Assembly: GCF_036099295.1 (NCBI RefSeq) | Contig: NZ_CP107976.1 | Location: 5,766,001-5,830,000 of the forward strand | DNA from: Streptomyces sp. NBC_00358 | Lineage (GTDB): Bacteria > Actinomycetota > Actinomycetes > Streptomycetales > Streptomycetaceae | DNA length: 64,000 nt | Direction of reading: 5' to 3' | Shown: piece after piece, positions 51,709-59,965 of the stretch | Layout of the letters: every line of letters starts with the position of its first letter | How positions within the stretch are numbered: position 1 is the first letter of the stretch | Notes under the pieces: model-generated | The model's input: only the letters and a program-made list of their open reading frames with translations | Database searches by the model: none | Told to the model about the DNA's origin: nothing | Translations under genes and position numbers: made by a program

Positions 51709-52581
51709 ATGACCGACGACGAACTCCCGGAGCTGCGCGCCTCCGACGCCGATCGTGAACGAGTCACCGAGCAGCTGAGGGACGCCCTCGCGGAGGGTCG
51801 CCTCGACATGGAGGAGTTCGAGGAGCGGCTGGAGGCGACGTACGCGGCCCGTACGTACGGGGAGTTGGCGCCGATCACCCGCGATCTGCCGGGCGCGGCC
51901 GTGACCGCCCGCGTCTCCATGGTCAAGCAGCCGGTGGATGACGGGAGTTGGGGTTCCCGGATCGTCGGCGGCGAGGGCTCGTCCTCGTGGGGCGTGGCGA
52001 TCCTGTCCGGGTTCGAGCGCAAGGGCCGCTGGACGGTGCCGAGGCGCTTCAACACCTTCGCCTTCATGGGCGGTGGTGAGATCGATCTGCGCGAGGCGAA
52101 CTTCGCGGACCGCGAGGTCGTCATCAACTGCGTCGCGGTCATGGGCGGGATGAACGTGATCGTGCCGCCCGGCGTCGAGGTCGTCGTCCGCGGTATCGGC
52201 ATCATGGGCGGCTTCGACCACCGTGAGTCGGACCGGGCGGGCGATCCCGGGGCGCCCCGCGTGATCATCACCGGCTTCGCCTTCTGGGGAGGTGTCGGTG
52301 TCGAGCGCAAGGTCACCCGTGCCGAGCGCCAGCGTCTCAAGGAGGAGCGGCGCCAGGAGAAGCTGGAGCGCCGCGAGGCCCGCAAGGAGCTGGAGGGTTC
52401 ACAGGACCGGGGCCTCGGTGACGCGTTCGACGCGCTCGACGATGTCCGCGATCTGATCCGGGACCGCCATGAGGACCGTCGCGAGCGGCACGAGGAGCGC
52501 CTCCGGCGTCATGAGGACCGCAGGGACCGGCACCGGGAACGCCGGGAGGACCGCCTGCGGCGACGCGACGGCGACTACTGA
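51709..52581 (+). CDS. DUF1707 / LiaF-like envelope protein
   Basis: The 290-aa protein has an N-terminal DUF1707 domain (about 8-60, LRASDADRERVTEQLRDALAEGRLDMEEF) and a beta-rich middle region (about 95-205) resembling LiaF/YvqF cell-wall-stress sensors (FMGGGEIDLREANFADREVV). It ends with a long, highly charged Arg/Glu/Asp C-terminal helix (about 218-290), predicted coiled coil. No membrane helix is evident. A role in the envelope-stress response is suggested by the LiaF-like domain. Confidence 0.85.
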   Translation: MTDDELPELRASDADRERVTEQLRDALAEGRLDMEEFEERLEATYAARTYGELAPITRDLPGAAVTARVSMVKQPVDDGSWGSRIVGGEGSSSWGVAILSGFERKGRWTVPRRFNTFAFMGGGEIDLREANFADREVVINCVAVMGGMNVIVPPGVEVVVRGIGIMGGFDHRESDRAGDPGAPRVIITGFAFWGGVGVERKVTRAERQRLKEERRQEKLERREARKELEGSQDRGLGDAFDALDDVRDLIRDRHEDRRERHEERLRRHEDRRDRHRERREDRLRRRDGDY

Positions 52582-52680
52582 ATCGCTGAACCACTGAAGT
52601 GGCGACCTGCTGAGCCGCTGAGCCGCTGAACCACCGACCTGCTGAGCCGCTGGACTCCGGTGGCGCCCGGGGCCGTTGAT

Positions 52681-52720
52681 CCTCCGCGTGCCTCCGCGTG
52701 CCTCCGCGTGCCTCCGCGTG
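52681..52720 (+). repeat. Exact 10-bp repeat, four copies
   Basis: CCTCCGCGTG is repeated four times without a mismatch (52681-52720), next to a hairpin and downstream of the SGNH hydrolase. Confidence 0.95.
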
Positions 52721-52737
52721 CCGCCGGCCCCCGGCGG
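52721..52737 (-). terminator. Short palindrome at the end of the SGNH hydrolase gene
   Basis: CCGCCGG-CCC-CCGGCGG, a 7-bp stem exactly at the 3' end of the minus-strand hydrolase (its stop is at 52738). Confidence 0.55.
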
Positions 52738-54069
52738 TCACAGCTCCGCCGGAGCCGAGCCCTTCAGTTCCTTCAGGTCGAACGCGTCGGCCATCCGCCG
52801 GAACCCCTTGTCGCTGGGGTGCAGGTGGTCGCCCGAGTCGTAGTCGGCGCGCAGCCGACGCGGGTTGTACGGGTCCCGCAGGGCCGCGTCGAAGTCGACG
52901 ACGGCGTCGTACACCTTCCCGGCCCGGATCTCGGCGTTCACGGCCTGGCGTACGGCTTCCCGCGCCTCCGTGGATCCGCGGTGCCCCTGGAAGGGCATCA
53001 GCGTGGCGCCGACGACCCGCAGTCCGCGGGCGTGCGCCTGCCGTACCAGGGTCCGCAGGCCGTCGGTGACGGTGCGCGGATCGACCGGTTCCGGGTTGCG
53101 CAGGATGTCGTTGACGCCGAGGTCGATGACGACGGCCTTGACGTTCGTACGGTCGAGCACGTCGCGTCCGAACCGGCTCAGCCCGCTGGGGTTGTCGGCC
53201 GGTCGGCCGAATCCCGCGGCGAGGATCTGGTTTCCGCTGATGCCCTGGTTGACGACGCTGTAGCGGGGCGTTTCGCCGGATCCGGCACTGGCGCGGAGCC
53301 GGTCCGAAAGGACGTCCGTCCAGCGGCGGTTGGCCCCGACGGTCGAGGTGATGCCGTCGGTGAGCGAGTCGCCGAGGACGACGACGGTGCCCGTGGCCTC
53401 GTCGCTGAGCACGTCCAGCGCGGTCAAGTAGCGCCAGTACGGACTCTGTTCGGTGTACGAGGAGGAGCTCACGTCCTCCGTGCGGTCACCTTCGGCCACG
53501 TACGAGATCTGCTGGGCGCGCGGGTGGTAGGTGACCGGGCCGGACGGGCTCGGCGAGTACGTCGTGACGAGCACGTCCACGCCGCGCGGGATGCGCACGC
53601 GCACGGCGTCGCTCATCACCTGTCCGCCGGCCGGGACCACGACCGCGGTGGCGCCGCCGAAGGTGAGGCGGCGCATGGTGTCGGCCGTCGCGGCGGCGTT
53701 GTTCGCGGTCGCGGCGACGGCGATCGTGGCGTGCGTGATGACCAGCGGCTGCTGCCCGTAGAGATTGGACAGCGTGATGCGGGCACTCGTACCCCCGGCG
53801 GCCGTGTGCACGACGTTGCGCACCGAGCGGCCCGCCAGTCCCCTCGGCTCCGTGCCGGGCTCGGCTCCTGCGGGGGAGGCCGACCAGGCGCCGACCCAGG
53901 TGCCGGTGGAGGCGGGGGCGGCGGCGTTGTGCGACGTACGGCCACTGGCGACGTCGGTCCTGGCGCCGCTGCCGTCGTCGGCCGCGACGCCGACGTAGAT
54001 GGCTGCGGACAGAACCACGACCACGGCGAGGACCGCGGCGAGCAGGGCATAACCGTGACGCTTGGTCAT
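52738..54069 (-). CDS. Secreted SGNH/GDSL hydrolase
   Basis: The 443-aa protein has an N-terminal signal/anchor helix (about 8-30) and a beta-sandwich-like N-terminal region (about 55-210) followed by the SGNH domain. Motifs: block I GDSLTDG, block III GVNDI and block V DYDSGDHLHPSD. Likely a secreted esterase or lipase-like hydrolase of acetylated polysaccharide or lipid. Starts at ATG 54069 with GAGGAG 9-12 bases upstream. Confidence 0.9.
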   Translation of the reverse strand: MTKRHGYALLAAVLAVVVVLSAAIYVGVAADDGSGARTDVASGRTSHNAAAPASTGTWVGAWSASPAGAEPGTEPRGLAGRSVRNVVHTAAGGTSARITLSNLYGQQPLVITHATIAVAATANNAAATADTMRRLTFGGATAVVVPAGGQVMSDAVRVRIPRGVDVLVTTYSPSPSGPVTYHPRAQQISYVAEGDRTEDVSSSSYTEQSPYWRYLTALDVLSDEATGTVVVLGDSLTDGITSTVGANRRWTDVLSDRLRASAGSGETPRYSVVNQGISGNQILAAGFGRPADNPSGLSRFGRDVLDRTNVKAVVIDLGVNDILRNPEPVDPRTVTDGLRTLVRQAHARGLRVVGATLMPFQGHRGSTEAREAVRQAVNAEIRAGKVYDAVVDFDAALRDPYNPRRLRADYDSGDHLHPSDKGFRRMADAFDLKELKGSAPAEL

Positions 54070-54298
54070 GCGGTGCGTGTCTCCTCGGACGAGGGAGCCG
54101 GCGGCTCCGATGTGATCACCCCATGATGCGTCATGGGATGGGAGAGCTCCGACGCGCCCCCTAGGGGGAACCCTGGTCGATTCCCCATCCGGACAGACGC
54201 CGGGAACTCCTGTGTCGTTCCAGGAGTCGGCCATGAAGAAGAGGAGAAAGGGACAATGTGCACGGGGCGTTACGTGGGCCTGCGAACGGGTGGAGTGA

Positions 54299-55663
54299 AT
54301 GGAACGCACGAATTCGGGTGAAGCGGACGACATGGAGCAGCATGCCCGTCCCGGCGAAGCCGTGAGCGCCGCCGCGGCCGGCGGACCACCGGGCCGGGCG
54401 ATGAACACCTTCAGCCCCGCCGACGAGGAGAAGCGCCGCGGAGTGCGCCGGATGAAGGCGACAGCCACCGGCCTGCTGCTGCTCGTCGCCCTCGTCTACG
54501 TGCTGGCCAAATGGGCCTCGCACGAAGGCGCGGGCGCCTGGGCGGGCTATGTCGCGGCGGCCGCCGAGGCGGGCATGGTCGGCGCGCTGGCCGACTGGTT
54601 CGCGGTCACCGCTCTGTTCCGGCACCCGCTCGGCCTGCCGATCCCGCACACGGCGATCATCCCGAAGAAGAAGGATCAGCTCGGCGTCTCGCTGGGCGAG
54701 TTCGTGGGCGAGAACTTCCTCTCCGAGGAGGTCGTCCGGCTGCGGCTGCGCGCGGTGGGCATCGGCAGCAGGCTGGGTGCCTGGCTCGCCGATCCGGACC
54801 ACGCGGACCGGGTCACGGCCGAACTGGCCGCCGCGCTCAGAGGCGCGCTGACCGTCCTCAGGGACTCCGACGTGCAGGCCGTGGTCGGGGAGGCGATCAC
54901 CCGCCGCGCGGACGCCCAGGAGATCGCCCCCGGCATAGGGAAGATGCTGGAGAGGATCGTCTCGGACGGCGGCCACAGACGGTTCGTCGACCTGGTGGTC
55001 ACCCGTGCCCACGACTGGCTGGTGTTCCACGACGAGCAGGTGATGGACGCCGTCCAGGGCGGCGCGCCCGGCTGGACACCCCGTTTCGTCGACAAGAAGG
55101 TCGGCGAGCGTGTCTACAGGGAACTGCTCCGCTTCGTCACCGAGATGCGCGACTCCCCGTCCCATCCGGCCCGCGGGGCCCTCGACCGGTTCCTCACCGA
55201 CTTCGCCTCCGATCTCCAGTCCGACACGGACACCCGCGCGCGCGTGGAGCGCCTCAAGGGCGAGGTGCTGGGCCGCGGCGAGGTCCAGGACCTGATCGCC
55301 TCCGCGTGGACGGCCGTACGGTCGATGATCGTGTCCGCGGCCGAGGACGAGCGCAGTGAACTGCGGCTGCGTGTGCGGGCCTCGCTGCTGTCCCTCGGCG
55401 CCCGGATGGCCACCGAACCCAAGCTCCAGGCCAAGGTCGACGGCTGGGTCGAGGGCGCCGCGGTGTACGTCGTGACCACCTACCGCAAGGAGATCACCTC
55501 GCTGATCACGGACACCGTCGCGGGCTGGGACGCCGAGCACACGACCAAGAAGATCGAGGCGAACATCGGCCGTGACCTGCAGTTCATCCGGATCAACGGC
55601 ACGGTGGTCGGATCACTGGCGGGCCTGCTGATCTACGTCGTGTCGCGCGCGCTGGGGGCATGA
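54299..55663 (+). CDS. DUF445 family membrane protein
   Basis: The 454-aa protein has the DUF445 signature: a hydrophobic helix (about 57-72), then AAAAEAGMVGALADWFAVTALFRHPLGLPIPHTAIIP, a helical body and a C-terminal hydrophobic helix (VVGSLAGLLIYVVSRAL). Function unknown; widespread in actinobacteria. The start is uncertain: ATG 54299 (GGAG only three bases away) or ATG 54332. Confidence 0.87.
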   Translation: MERTNSGEADDMEQHARPGEAVSAAAAGGPPGRAMNTFSPADEEKRRGVRRMKATATGLLLLVALVYVLAKWASHEGAGAWAGYVAAAAEAGMVGALADWFAVTALFRHPLGLPIPHTAIIPKKKDQLGVSLGEFVGENFLSEEVVRLRLRAVGIGSRLGAWLADPDHADRVTAELAAALRGALTVLRDSDVQAVVGEAITRRADAQEIAPGIGKMLERIVSDGGHRRFVDLVVTRAHDWLVFHDEQVMDAVQGGAPGWTPRFVDKKVGERVYRELLRFVTEMRDSPSHPARGALDRFLTDFASDLQSDTDTRARVERLKGEVLGRGEVQDLIASAWTAVRSMIVSAAEDERSELRLRVRASLLSLGARMATEPKLQAKVDGWVEGAAVYVVTTYRKEITSLITDTVAGWDAEHTTKKIEANIGRDLQFIRINGTVVGSLAGLLIYVVSRALGA

Positions 55664-55715
55664 CCGGCCGGGGGCAGGGCACCCGGAGCGGGTTCACTCG
55701 AACGAGAGGGAGCCC

Positions 55716-57230
55716 ATGTCCGCACCGGCCTCACCGGCCTCCACCCCGGCCTCCACCGGCACGGTCACCACGAACGTGCCCGCCCGTCTGGACCGGCTGC
55801 CATGGTCCCGCTGGCACTGGATGATCGTGATCGGCCTCGGAACCGTCTGGATCCTGGACGGCCTGGAGGTCACCACCGTCGGCAACATCGCGGGCCGGCT
55901 CTCCGAGCGGGGCAGCGGCCTGGCGGTCTCCGCGGCGCAGGTCACCGGTATCGCGGCGGCGCTCTATGTGGCGGGTGCCTGCGCGGGGGCCCTGTTCTTC
56001 GGCTGGCTGACCGACCGGCACGGCCGCAAGAAGCTCTTCATGATCACCCTCGTCGTCTACCTCTCGGCGACCGCGCTGACCGCCCTGTCCTTCGACGCCT
56101 GGTGGTTCTTCACCTTCCGCTTCCTCACCGGCTTCGGTATCGGAGGCGAGTACGCGGCGATCAACTCGGCGATCGACGAACTCATCCCCGCCAGGTTCCG
56201 CGGCCGTGTCGACCTGGTCATCAACGGCAGTTACTGGCTCGGCGCGATCGGCGGCGCGCTGCTGTCGATCGTCATGCTGGACACGGACGTCTTCCCCAAG
56301 GACCTCGGCTGGCGGCTCACGTTCGGCCTCGGTGTGGTCCTCGGCCTGGTGGTCCTGCTGGTCAGGCGGCACGTGCCGGAGAGCCCGCGGTGGCAGTTCA
56401 TCCACGGCCGCGGTGACGACGCGGAGGAACTGGTCGGCTCGGTCGAGCGGGAGATCGAGGAGGAGAAGGGCGCGCCGCTGCCACAGCCCGAGGGCGAGAT
56501 CACCATCAGACAGCGCAGGAGCGTCGGCTTCGGCGTGATCGCGAAGACCGTCTTCGGGCACTACCCGAAACGCGCCGTGCTCGGCCTCGCCCTCTTCATC
56601 GGCCAGGCCTTCCTCTACAACGCGATCACCTTCGGCTTCGGTTCCATCCTCACCACGTTCTTCGACGTGCCCACCGGCGGCACGGGCTACTACTTCGCCG
56701 TCATCGCGGCCGGCAACTTCCTCGGCCCGCTGCTGCTCGGCAAGCTCTTCGACACGGTCGGCCGCCGGGTGATGATCTCCTCGACCTATCTGCTCTCGGG
56801 CCTGCTGCTCTTCGGCACGGCGTGGCTCTTCGACCGGGGCTCACTGAACGCGGTGACGATGACGGCCTGTTGGTGCGTGGTCCTGTTCTTCGCGTCGGCG
56901 GGCGCCTCCAGCGCCTACCTGACCGTCTCGGAGGTCTTCCCGATGGAGACGCGGGCGATGGCCATCGCGTTCTTCTACGCCATCGGAACCGCCGCCGGCG
57001 GTATCAGCGGGCCGCTGGTCTTCGCGGACCTCACCCAGTCCGGCGTCGTCGGCGACACGGTGCTCGCGTTCCGGATCGGCGCGGGCCTGATGTGCGCGGC
57101 GGGCCTGGTCGCGGTGTTCCTCGCGGTCAACGCCGAGCGCCGCTCCCTGGAGGACATCGCCGCGCCGCTGTCCACGGCGCCGGCCGAGACCGACGGGTCG
57201 TCGCCGGCACCGTCCGCCCGGACGGCGTGA
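55716..57230 (+). CDS. MFS transporter, sugar-porter-like
   Basis: The 504-aa membrane protein has 12 helices. GAGAGGGAG precedes the ATG. Sugar/metabolite:H+ symporter motifs: DRHGRKK (loop 2-3), RFLTGFGIGGEYAAINSAIDELIP, and PESPRW at the end of helix 6. It belongs to the broad MFS class transporting small organic molecules; the substrate is unknown. Confidence 0.9.
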   Translation: MSAPASPASTPASTGTVTTNVPARLDRLPWSRWHWMIVIGLGTVWILDGLEVTTVGNIAGRLSERGSGLAVSAAQVTGIAAALYVAGACAGALFFGWLTDRHGRKKLFMITLVVYLSATALTALSFDAWWFFTFRFLTGFGIGGEYAAINSAIDELIPARFRGRVDLVINGSYWLGAIGGALLSIVMLDTDVFPKDLGWRLTFGLGVVLGLVVLLVRRHVPESPRWQFIHGRGDDAEELVGSVEREIEEEKGAPLPQPEGEITIRQRRSVGFGVIAKTVFGHYPKRAVLGLALFIGQAFLYNAITFGFGSILTTFFDVPTGGTGYYFAVIAAGNFLGPLLLGKLFDTVGRRVMISSTYLLSGLLLFGTAWLFDRGSLNAVTMTACWCVVLFFASAGASSAYLTVSEVFPMETRAMAIAFFYAIGTAAGGISGPLVFADLTQSGVVGDTVLAFRIGAGLMCAAGLVAVFLAVNAERRSLEDIAAPLSTAPAETDGSSPAPSARTA

Positions 57231-57360
57231 GTTCTGGTGCCGGATCCCGTCGGGCGTGCCCCGGGCCCCGTTCCCCCGGCGGGCCCGGCCGCCGGGGGAC
57301 AGGCCCTTCCGCGGTCCAAGTGGCCGGTCCCGTAAGGCTGTTACGCGTTCCGACCATTCT

Positions 57361-57374
57361 GAGTACGCGTACTC
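57361..57374. promoter_or_regulatory. Perfect 14-bp palindrome before the membrane protein
   Basis: GAGTACGCGTACTC (57361-57374), 37 bp before the ATG at 57411. A possible operator. Confidence 0.5.
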
Positions 57375-57410
57375 TGTCGCGCTCCCGCCGGGCGGGGAAT
57401 TCTCGTACGC

Positions 57411-57884
57411 ATGACCGAGAAGCTGCTCCGCCCTCTGCGCACGTGCCCCTGGCCGGAACGCTGGCTGACGCGTGTGCTCGGCGCCGCCCTGTCCTGCGCG
57501 GCGTACCTCGTCTGTCTCCCCTGGGACCTGCGCGACCGTCCCGAGATCCCGGGCTCGGCCGTGGAGACCACCCCGGTGACCGGAACGGGCGTCGTCGCCC
57601 TCGCCGTGGTCCTGGTGCTCCTGGCCGTCCACTTCGGCCTCCGGGACGCGCTGGCCTGGCCGTTGCTGCTGGTCGCGGCGCCCCCGGCGACGCTGCTCTA
57701 TGTGTCGTTGCGGACCCATCCCGGCGCTCCGGACGGCTTCGCCGACGTGTGGCCGCTGACCTGGGCGGCCGTCACCCTGCTGGCGGCCGCCGTGGTGCTG
57801 GTCGTGGCCTCGGTGGCACGGCAGTTCAGGGCGGACGTGGCGGACGCAATGGAAGAGGAATACGCGCCGGCGGGCCGACACTGA
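57411..57884 (+). CDS. Four-helix membrane protein, 157 aa, unknown
   Basis: Four hydrophobic segments (about 20-40, 57-77, 82-97 and 112-132) and a short charged C-terminus ending EEEYAPAGRH. Family not recognised. It lies between an MFS transporter and a VOC protein. Confidence 0.72.
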   Translation: MTEKLLRPLRTCPWPERWLTRVLGAALSCAAYLVCLPWDLRDRPEIPGSAVETTPVTGTGVVALAVVLVLLAVHFGLRDALAWPLLLVAAPPATLLYVSLRTHPGAPDGFADVWPLTWAAVTLLAAAVVLVVASVARQFRADVADAMEEEYAPAGRH

Positions 57885-58000
57885 GACGCGGGCCCACCGC
57901 TCCGTCCGCGACGGGCGGGGGCCCACGGCGCGTGGCGAGAACCGCCCCGGTCGACGACGAGAACCGGCTCACCGTCCGTGGGCCGTGAGGAGGCAGGCCC

Positions 58001-58360
58001 ATGACCATCCGCAGGATCGTCCCCGACCTCCGGGTCGGCTCCGAGGAGGACATGGCGACGAACCGGGACTTCTACGGCCTGCTCGGCTTCGAGGAGGTCA
58101 TGAACCAGGGCTGGGTCATGACCCTCGCGTCCCCGTCCAACCCCACCGCGCAGATCAGCTTCCTCACCGAGGAACGCACCGCCCCCGTGGTCCCCGACCT
58201 GAGCGTGGAGGTCGAGGACGTCGACGCCGTGTACGCGCGGGTGGTCGCGTCGGGAGCGGAGGTCCTGCGGGAGCCGCGGGACGAGGAGTGGGGTGTACGA
58301 CGGTTCTTCGTACGGGATCCGAACGGGCGGGTGGTGAACGTGCTGGGACACCGGAGTTGA
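58001..58360 (+). CDS. VOC/glyoxalase-fold protein
   Basis: The 119-aa protein is a single VOC unit: MTIRRIVPDLRVGSEEDMAT, FYGLLGFEEVMN, and DPNGRVVNVLGH. Likely a small metal-dependent or binding protein of the glyoxalase/bleomycin-resistance fold. GAGGAGG precedes the ATG. Substrate unknown. Confidence 0.86.
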   Translation: MTIRRIVPDLRVGSEEDMATNRDFYGLLGFEEVMNQGWVMTLASPSNPTAQISFLTEERTAPVVPDLSVEVEDVDAVYARVVASGAEVLREPRDEEWGVRRFFVRDPNGRVVNVLGHRS

Positions 58361-58373
58361 GGAAGCCGCGTGC

Positions 58374-58705
58374 GGCGGCGCACCGGAGACGGCGGCGCAC
58401 CGGAGACGGCGGCGCCCGGAGACGGCGGCGCCCGGAGACGGCGGCGCCCGGAGACGGCGGCACGCGGAGACGGGGACGTCGTGAAGCGGAGGTGACGGCG
58501 CTCGGAGACGGCGGCAAGCGCAGACGAGTGCGTCGTGAAGCGGAAGTGACGGCGCTCGGAAATGAAGTGAGGGCGCCCGGAAGTGAGGGCGTCCGGCAGG
58601 GAAGGTGTCCGAGCGGGACGGCGTCGGGTCGGGACGGCGTCCGGGCGGGACGGTGCCCGGCCGGGACGGTGCCCGGCCGGGACGGCGTCGGTCCGGGACG
58701 GCGCA
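58374..58705 (+). repeat. Complex G+C-rich tandem repeat block, 357-bp gap
   Basis: Three repeat types follow one another: GGCGGCGC(A)CCGGAGAC (16-17 bp, six units, 58374-58471), a longer unit containing GTCGTGAAGCGG(A/G)GGTGACGG (two copies at about 58480 and 58531), and GGGACGG(T/C)GCCCGGCC (16 bp, about five copies, 58614-58700). The gap between the VOC gene and the convergent gene at 58718 is filled by these. No coding pattern. Confidence 0.85.
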
Positions 58706-58717
58706 TCGCCCCGGCCC

Positions 58718-59227
58718 TCACTGGCCGTAGAAGTACTGAGAGCCCTTCTGGTTGAAGTACGAGGCGTAGACGCGGCCGAGGACCGGCTTGCCGCGGTACA
58801 TGCCCACGTACTGGCGTGAGCTGTCGACCACGACGGGCCGTGTCATGCAGGCGAACTTGACCCGCTGCTGCTCCTCCGCCCACCGTACGGCCGCCGGATC
58901 GACGCGGTCGCTGACCAGGAGAGGGAAGGCGCCGATGCCGTTCTGCAGGCCGACCGGCAGACCGCCCTTGGTGTCCTTGGCGTACCGCATCACCTGGTCG
59001 GTGAAGCCCGAGACGACCGGCACGGTTATCTCCGGGACGGCCGCGGCCACCGTGAACAGATGCAGCCTCGTCGCCATCCAGCGCATCCGGAACTCGGCCC
59101 GCCGCCCCACGAGTACGGGCACCCCGGCCCAGTCCTCCCACCGCGTGGCGCATCCGTCCGCGGTCAACTGCCGCTCCACGAAGGTCAGGTAGGTGCCCGG
59201 CGCCGACTGTTCCCGCTGCGCGTCCAT
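58718..59227 (-). CDS. Conserved hypothetical protein, 169 aa
   Basis: A soluble 169-aa protein with YLTFVERQLTADGCATRWED, RLHLFTVAAAVPEITVPVV and the C-terminal NQKGSQYFYG. I recognise no motif. Its -10 element overlaps the stop codon of the upstream gene (see findings). It lies in a two-gene minus-strand unit with the membrane protein at 59238. Confidence 0.68.
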   Translation of the reverse strand: MDAQREQSAPGTYLTFVERQLTADGCATRWEDWAGVPVLVGRRAEFRMRWMATRLHLFTVAAAVPEITVPVVSGFTDQVMRYAKDTKGGLPVGLQNGIGAFPLLVSDRVDPAAVRWAEEQQRVKFACMTRPVVVDSSRQYVGMYRGKPVLGRVYASYFNQKGSQYFYGQ

Positions 59228-59234
59228 GGGCGCG

Positions 59235-59240
59235 ATCCTA
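59235..59240 (-). promoter_or_regulatory. -10 element overlapping the stop of the upstream gene
   Basis: Minus-strand TAGGAT (59240-59235): its TAG is the stop codon of the preceding membrane protein, and the ATG of the next gene follows 7 nt later. Confidence 0.55.
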
Positions 59241-59792
59241 AGCCCCCGTGGTGGACCCCGGCCGGATGATCATCAGGACGGTGACGGTGGCCCACAGCAG
59301 GTTGAAGAGCCCGGTGAACATCGCGAGCCGAACGGTCGCCGCCCGGTCCACCGCCTTCACCCGGAGCACCCCGCCCTGGAGCCCCACTTCTTGGAGCACC
59401 CCGTCGTGGAGCACCCCCTCCTGGGCTGTCCCCACTTGGTCCGTCCGGTCCTGGAGGGCGCCCTCAAGGACCGCACTCTGTCCGGGCAGCACCAGCGCGG
59501 CGAGGACGACCGCCGCGAGCGCGGTCAGCGCTATCGAGACGATCAGCCAGGTGTCGCCGAGCACACCCATGGCGCTCGCCGTGGCGAACCCGAAGACGGG
59601 AACGACGACGCCCGCCACGGCGTACACCTGGCAGACGCGGTGCAGCAGCCGTGACGTGGCGAGGGCGCCCGCGTCTTCGGGCGCTTCGAGCAGCTTGCGC
59701 GCGGCCGGCGGGAACATGCTCGCGGCGACCGTGACGGGCCCGACGGCGACGATCGCGGCGATGACATGGACGGCGAGGAGGAACTTGGTCAC
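59238..59792 (-). CDS. Integral membrane protein, possibly DUF2269-like
   Basis: The 184-aa protein has about four helices (FLLAVHVIAAIVAVGPVTVA at the start, then VYAVAGVVVPVFGFATA, ALAAVVLAALVL and FNLLWATVTVLMII) and a hydrophilic loop with repeats of GVL.(D/E)G (about 110-150). GTG start, leaderless. It is divergent from the GlxA-like regulator and probably controlled by it. Confidence 0.72.
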   Translation of the reverse strand: MTKFLLAVHVIAAIVAVGPVTVAASMFPPAARKLLEAPEDAGALATSRLLHRVCQVYAVAGVVVPVFGFATASAMGVLGDTWLIVSIALTALAAVVLAALVLPGQSAVLEGALQDRTDQVGTAQEGVLHDGVLQEVGLQGGVLRVKAVDRAATVRLAMFTGLFNLLWATVTVLMIIRPGSTTGA

Positions 59793-59798
59793 GGGGTG

Positions 59799-59804
59799 AC
59801 GTTA
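59799..59804 (-). promoter_or_regulatory. -10 element of the leaderless membrane-protein gene
   Basis: Minus-strand TAACGT (59804-59799), then 6 nt and the GTG at 59792. Confidence 0.5.
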
Positions 59805-59824
59805 GGGGCCGGGGCGGATCTTGG

Positions 59825-59839
59825 AGAAGTGGCACTTCT
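59825..59839. promoter_or_regulatory. Palindromic operator candidate in the divergent promoter region
   Basis: AGAAGTG-G-CACTTCT is a perfect 7-bp inverted repeat around one base. It overlaps the expected -35 position of the minus-strand promoter and lies 127 bp before the GlxA-like start. Confidence 0.6.
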
Positions 59840-59953
59840 GCCAGTGAGCAACGGATTCCCGCCAGCACCTTTCTACGGGGTGTACCTGGGATCACCCGGG
59901 CCTGTCCGGTGTGAGGATTCGGCCTTCCATATGACGAGAATCGGGCGCACACC

Positions 59954-59959
59954 TAGGAT
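59954..59959 (+). promoter_or_regulatory. -10 element of leaderless GlxA-like gene
   Basis: TAGGAT and then 6 nt before the ATG at 59966. Confidence 0.6.
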
Positions 59960-59965
59960 CTGGCC

